DNA of 12,915 nt from Auxenochlorella pyrenoidosa. Lineage: Eukaryota > Chlorophyta > Trebouxiophyceae > Chlorellales > Chlorellaceae. Below the pieces are notes generated by a model that saw nothing but the letters and a program-made list of their open reading frames with translations, was not told the origin of the DNA and searched no databases. The stretch is from NCBI GenBank assembly GCA_001430745.1, contig KQ482027.1, positions 380,499-393,413 of the forward strand, written 5' to 3'. Made by a program: the position numbers and the translations under genes. How positions within the stretch are numbered: the first letter of the stretch is position 1; each line of letters opens with the position of its first letter. This document shows positions 9,635-12,915 of the stretch, piece after piece.

Positions 9635-12600
9635 TTGAGATTGATGGCAGGCGGGGCCGCTCCTTGCTGGGCAACTACTACTACCAGGCACGTGCAGGAG
9701 TGGCACAGAGACTGTTTAAGCATGCTCAACGGACGTGCTGCTGGGTCCACGCTGCCGTGCATGCTGCGCTGTACCGGCACTGCTGCATCGCCGTACTAGG
9801 CCCATTGCCGCGCAGCCCAACCCAGGCCCGCTCTGCCCTGCCTGCAGTCGACCAACTCGGTTGGCGGCGGAGGGAACGGTAACTTGCAGGTGCGCGGCGA
9901 CTCGGTACAGGGTTGCACAGTGCGCCTCAGTGCTTCATCTGCTGGGTGCCTGCAGAGTGCTGCCTGCTGCCTGCCGGCCTGCCGGCCTGCCGGCCTGCCA
10001 GTCGTTGCGACTGCCCGCCACAACACCAGCACGAGACGACGGCTGCAGGGCTGCAAGCGGCAGGGGATGAGGGGCTGGCTGCCTGCTGGTGAATGCCCGC
10101 CTGTACCCGCTGAGCGGCGGCAAGCTTGTGTCAAGCGCCCTCTGCAGTTCGCGCACCCGCGCGGCCTGGCGCTGGATGCGGCGGGGAACATCCTGGTTGC
10201 TGACACTGAGAATCACAGGTCGGCCGTTGTGTGGCGTTTCTGTGCAGATTTGAGCCCGCTGCCTAGCAGCCTGCCCGCTGCCTTGCAGCCTGTCGGGGCC
10301 ACGGGGGTGGGGGGGCACCACAGGCTGAGCCATAGCCCTCGTGGGGATGACGGCCCAGGCACCCGAGCTCAGCAGGCGCAGCAGCCTTCCTCTTTCGCTC
10401 GTTGCAGGATACAGAAGCTGGACCCCAGCGGAGGCTACATCACCCAGTTTGGGTCATTGGGGACGGGTGAGCACGTGTGTGCTGGGTGCTACCCAGCAGC
10501 GACAGCGCTGCGGGCTGGGAAGGTCGCTTGCCAGGTCTGGCTGCTTGCTGTGGAAGCAGGCATGGTGCAGCGCTGTGAGGCCCAGCCAGTGGCAGCCGCT
10601 GGGAGCCACCCTCAGACCTTCCGTCCCAGACCTGTTGGGGTGCAGGCAACAGCCAGTTCTATTTCGCAATGGACGTCAAGGTGGACTCTGTGGGGAACAT
10701 TCTCGTCGCCGATCTCTACAACTACGCAATAAAGGTGACTTCTCTGTGCTTGCCAAGTGGCCGCCTCACACGGATTTCCGCCTGGGCCGCACCCCAACGG
10801 GTACCGCATCTGCCCGCGGAGACAGCTGCCAACGCACTTGGCGCCTGCTGCTCCACCCACCAAAACCTGCCCCCGATGCCACCTCCCTCTGCCCAACCCT
10901 AAATCTCGACGCTTGATACCCTGCAGAAGTTTGATGGCAACAGCTTCAGCTTCATCTCCAAGTTTGGGTCCCAGGGCGATGGCGACGGGCAGGTGAGGGA
11001 CAGGGAGAGGGCACTGCATGTGAAGCCACTGCATGTGCAAGCGGCGGTAGGTGGGGCACACGCACTGCCCACGGGCGTCATGCCCGGCTCGGGGCTGTCT
11101 TGCAGCTGTTGGTGCAGCCCACGTGCCATCCGCCAGCGGCCTGAGGGTGCTTCCTGCGTGACTGGCCGGTGTATTTTGTGCTGGCTCACACCTCCCTCAC
11201 ACCCGCCCTCCCTGCTTTCCTTGTCGCCAGTTCCAAGGCATAAACGGCCTCTGCCTGGATGCCCAGGACAACATGTGAGCGGGGAGAGGGTGCATCCAGG
11301 GTGCTTTTGAGCAGTATGGATGCTTTCCCAGAAATGAGATGTTGCATGGTGATTTGAGCTGAGCTGAGCTGAGCTCCCGCACAGGCCCGCTCCCCCGCGC
11401 TTGCTGCCGTGGAAGAAGCTGCCCAGCCCGCTCCCAGTCCATCAGGGGCTGCGAGCATGGGGAGCAATGGGGATCAGGCTCAAGCCCGCACAAAGTGTGC
11501 AAAGTCCTCAGACCAGGCCGGGCCCCGCCCCCTGGCGCGCGCTGCTGCAGCTACATCATTGACAGCGCCTCGAACCATGTGCAAAAATTCACCTCGAGCG
11601 GCGGCTTTGTGTGGAAAAGCGGCACGTCTGGCACAGGGGACGGCCAGGTAGGGGCCCCTCCGCTGTCGGGCAGGCCTGCCTGCCCTTCCCAGTGCCTCCC
11701 AGTCCTTGCTTCAACATCCATCGGGGGCACAGCAGAAGTGCCACGCCGGCGGCTGCGGAATCAGGCGCCGCCTTCAACTGTTGCCCCCCTCTCTCCCAAC
11801 TTCTTCCTTCCTCCCCCTTCCCCAGTTTCTCGGAGCCTACGCCTGTGCCGCGTTGGACACCTCAGTCTATGGTGAGCATCGCCTTTGGCTGCCAACCTGC
11901 CAACCTTGGCACTTTGGCTATGCCTGAACCTGCTGTGTGCTGGAAGTGCCTTGTGCCAGGTTGAGGGCCGCGACATGAGACGCAGCCTTGCTGGCCGCCC
12001 TGGCTCCCGCTGCCCTGGCCGCCTTGCAGCCCAGCAACCCCTGAACACCCGCTCGATTGCCGCCTGTTTCCCACCAACCCCACCTGCAGTGATCGATCAA
12101 CAGACTACTCGTGTCCAGCGGCTCGCAACAGCCAATGGCACGTTTCAGAGCAAGTTCATCACCTCGGCCTACTCGGCGTCCCTGACTTTTGCGCAGGACG
12201 ACTCGCTGTTTATCACTTTGTGAGTGCAGAGGGTGTCCGTCTGGTTGAGCGATTCCGAGGGCCGCCCAGCCGGGGTGCGAGGGCTCGAGAGGTGTCTAGC
12301 TGCGCGCAAATTTGAGGGTCACGATCGGCACAAGACACCCCACCCCTGCCAGCCCGCAGCCACGAGAAGCTGCGACACAAGGCTAACCTGCTGTCCTCCT
12401 ATTTAGCGTTGCGTGCCTGCCGCAGGTATGGCACCGACGCGGTGCAACAGCTGACAGCCGATGGCGATGTGCTCGCTTCGTTCACGGGAGCGCCGGCTGG
12501 TTATGGACCGTTTGGAATTGTTGTTGTGGAGTACAATAATGGGCTGCCCTCTACACTGGCCGTGGCCGGCTACGACAGCAATGCCATCCACTTCTTCCAG

Positions 12601-12915
12601 CGCACGCCGTGAGGCCCGCCGACTGCTGCCCCCGTCAACCAACAGACTCCCCAGCAGACTTCCCGTGTCGTCGGTTGCCTGCCCGCCTGCCTGCTCTTCC
12701 ACCCAACAGGCCAGCCTGCCTGCCCTGCCTGATTGAATTGATTGGTTGGGCCCTCTGAGTTGAGCTGTCCATGCAGCCTAGCCATGGCCCCTCCCATGAT
12801 TTTGTGTGTCTTGCAGGTATCCAAACCCTCCACCCTCTCCTTCCCCGCCGCCCCCCAGCCCCAGCCCGCCACCACCCAGCCCCAGCCCGCCACCACCCAG
12901 CCCCAGCCCGCCGCC
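9434..12915 (+). CDS. Secreted NHL-repeat beta-propeller protein with Pro/Ser-rich tail, 3'-partial
   Basis: Exons: 9434-9485, 9611-9687, 9848-9889, 10148-10218, 10408-10466, 10646-10734, 10927-10992, 11231-11274, 11551-11647, 11826-11871, 12090-12219, 12426-12608, 12817 to the window end. Phases agree throughout; 351 complete codons are visible. The start is the first in-frame ATG and opens a signal peptide, MPPGGHGPLWAALLLCL then AVRPAAGA, with likely cleavage near residue 26. Residues about 50-318 form six NHL-like blades: FAHPRGLALDAAGNILVADT, MDVKVDSVGNILVADLYNYA, INGLCLDAQDNIYIIDSASN, then three weaker ones around YACAALDTSVYVIDQ, SASLTFAQDDSLFIT and FGIVVVEYN. Gly-rich GNGNLQF, GNSQF, GDGQF motifs separate the first blades. 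From residue 320 the protein is almost wholly Pro and Ser (YPNPPPSPSPPPP and onward), like the extensin-type rods of volvocine and Chlorella wall proteins. NHL propellers usually bind proteins or other ligands; here the tail suggests anchoring in the wall or matrix. Ligand and enzymatic activity are unknown. Confidence 0.85.
9688..9847 (+). other. NHL gene intron 2, probable GC-AG intron
   Basis: The following exon (9848-9889) must begin in phase 0, because it reads STNSVGGGGNGNLQ into FAHPRG. An exon ending at 9687 after NYYYQ gives phase 0 with a GC donor (CAG then GCACGT). The nearest GT at 9692 gives the wrong phase. A second phase-compatible option is the weak GTGGCA at 9700, adding four residues. 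The GC donor is favoured for its CAG context, but this is not certain. Confidence 0.4.
9971..9999. repeat. Short 8-base tandem repeat in NHL gene intron 3
   Basis: CTGCCGGC is repeated three full times and then partially. It sits in the intron 9890-10147, is self-complementary in part, and has no apparent coding meaning. Confidence 0.85.
11356..11375. repeat. (GAGCT)4 repeat in NHL gene intron 8
   Basis: Four exact copies of GAGCT lie within the intron 11275-11550, about 175 bases before the acceptor. It is a simple pentanucleotide repeat and probably neutral. Confidence 0.9.
12609..12816 (+). other. NHL gene intron 12: decides stop or Pro-rich tail
   Basis: The donor is GTGAGG at 12609 and the acceptor TTGCAG ends at 12816. 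Removing it joins FFQRTP to YPNPPPSPSP in phase. If it is retained, the frame stops immediately, at TGA 12610-12612, giving a protein that ends after the sixth blade. No TGTAA poly(A) signal was seen inside the intron, which favours splicing as the main form. Confidence 0.7.
12854..12915 (+). repeat. 21-base coding tandem repeat, Pro/Ser-rich rod
   Basis: A 21-base unit coding a seven-residue Pro-Ser-Pro-Ser-Pro-Pro-Pro motif is repeated nearly three times up to the window edge, with almost identical codons in each copy. Such SPPPP/SPSP rods are typical of hydroxyproline-rich wall glycoproteins of green algae, where the prolines are hydroxylated and glycosylated. The end of the repeat lies outside the window. 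Confidence 0.85.

Noticed and set aside
8546..9706. 386-codon open frame on the minus strand spanning the LRR end and the NHL start
   Set aside because: It overlaps well-supported + strand exons and shows no recognisable domain.
9961..10010. Possible CRISPR-like or mobile-element repeat
   Set aside because: It is only an 8-base tandem repeat without spacers, inside an intron.
12610..12612. TGA as the sole end of the NHL gene
   Set aside because: A good donor and acceptor flank the next in-phase exon coding a Pro/Ser rod, and no poly(A) signal was seen after this stop. It was kept as a possible alternative isoform.

Overview
The window looks like nuclear DNA of a GC-rich, intron-dense green alga (Chlorophyta; a Chlorella-like trebouxiophyte is my best guess, a chlorophycean is possible). 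The reasons are: three genes cut into many short exons by 34 introns of about 125-330 bases; splice acceptors dominated by TGCAG; coding exons of strong G/C third-position bias; a TGTAA element just after one stop codon, which is the usual chlorophyte poly(A) signal; and an open reading frame at the right end coding a Ser-Pro-rich tail typical of algal hydroxyproline-rich wall glycoproteins. I see no bacterial operon structure, CRISPR array, transposon or recognisable RNA gene. All exon models below were built by hand from splice motifs, codon phase and protein-family resemblance.

Layout, all on the + strand. (1) About 11-5240: the last 16 exons of a gene cut by the left edge, coding at least 684 residues of a right-handed beta-helix protein of the Pectate_lyase_3 / GH28-related type, with a roughly 140-residue low-complexity insertion in one large exon and a TGTAA element 36 bases after its stop. 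(2) 5241-6028: a 788-base intergenic region, pyrimidine-rich near gene 1. (3) 6029-9121: an eight-exon gene for a leucine-rich-repeat protein of about 592 residues with a possible degenerate F-box at its N-terminus; its introns carry a (CA)20 microsatellite and a G-quadruplex-like tract. (4) 9122-9433: a 312-base intergenic region with a perfect 11-bp inverted repeat. (5) 9434 to the right edge: a gene for a secreted protein with a signal peptide, six NHL-like blades and a (Pro-Ser)-rich tail that runs out of the window; 13 exons are visible.

Genes 1 and 3 both appear to code extracellular proteins (carbohydrate-active-like fold, and a propeller joined to a wall-type tail), so they could both act in the cell wall or matrix. 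That is inference from fold and composition only; same-strand neighbours in an alga need not be functionally linked. The most interesting points are the intron that decides whether the propeller protein receives its wall-type tail, the near-match of introns with propeller blades, two probable GC-AG introns, and the large insertion in the beta-helix protein.
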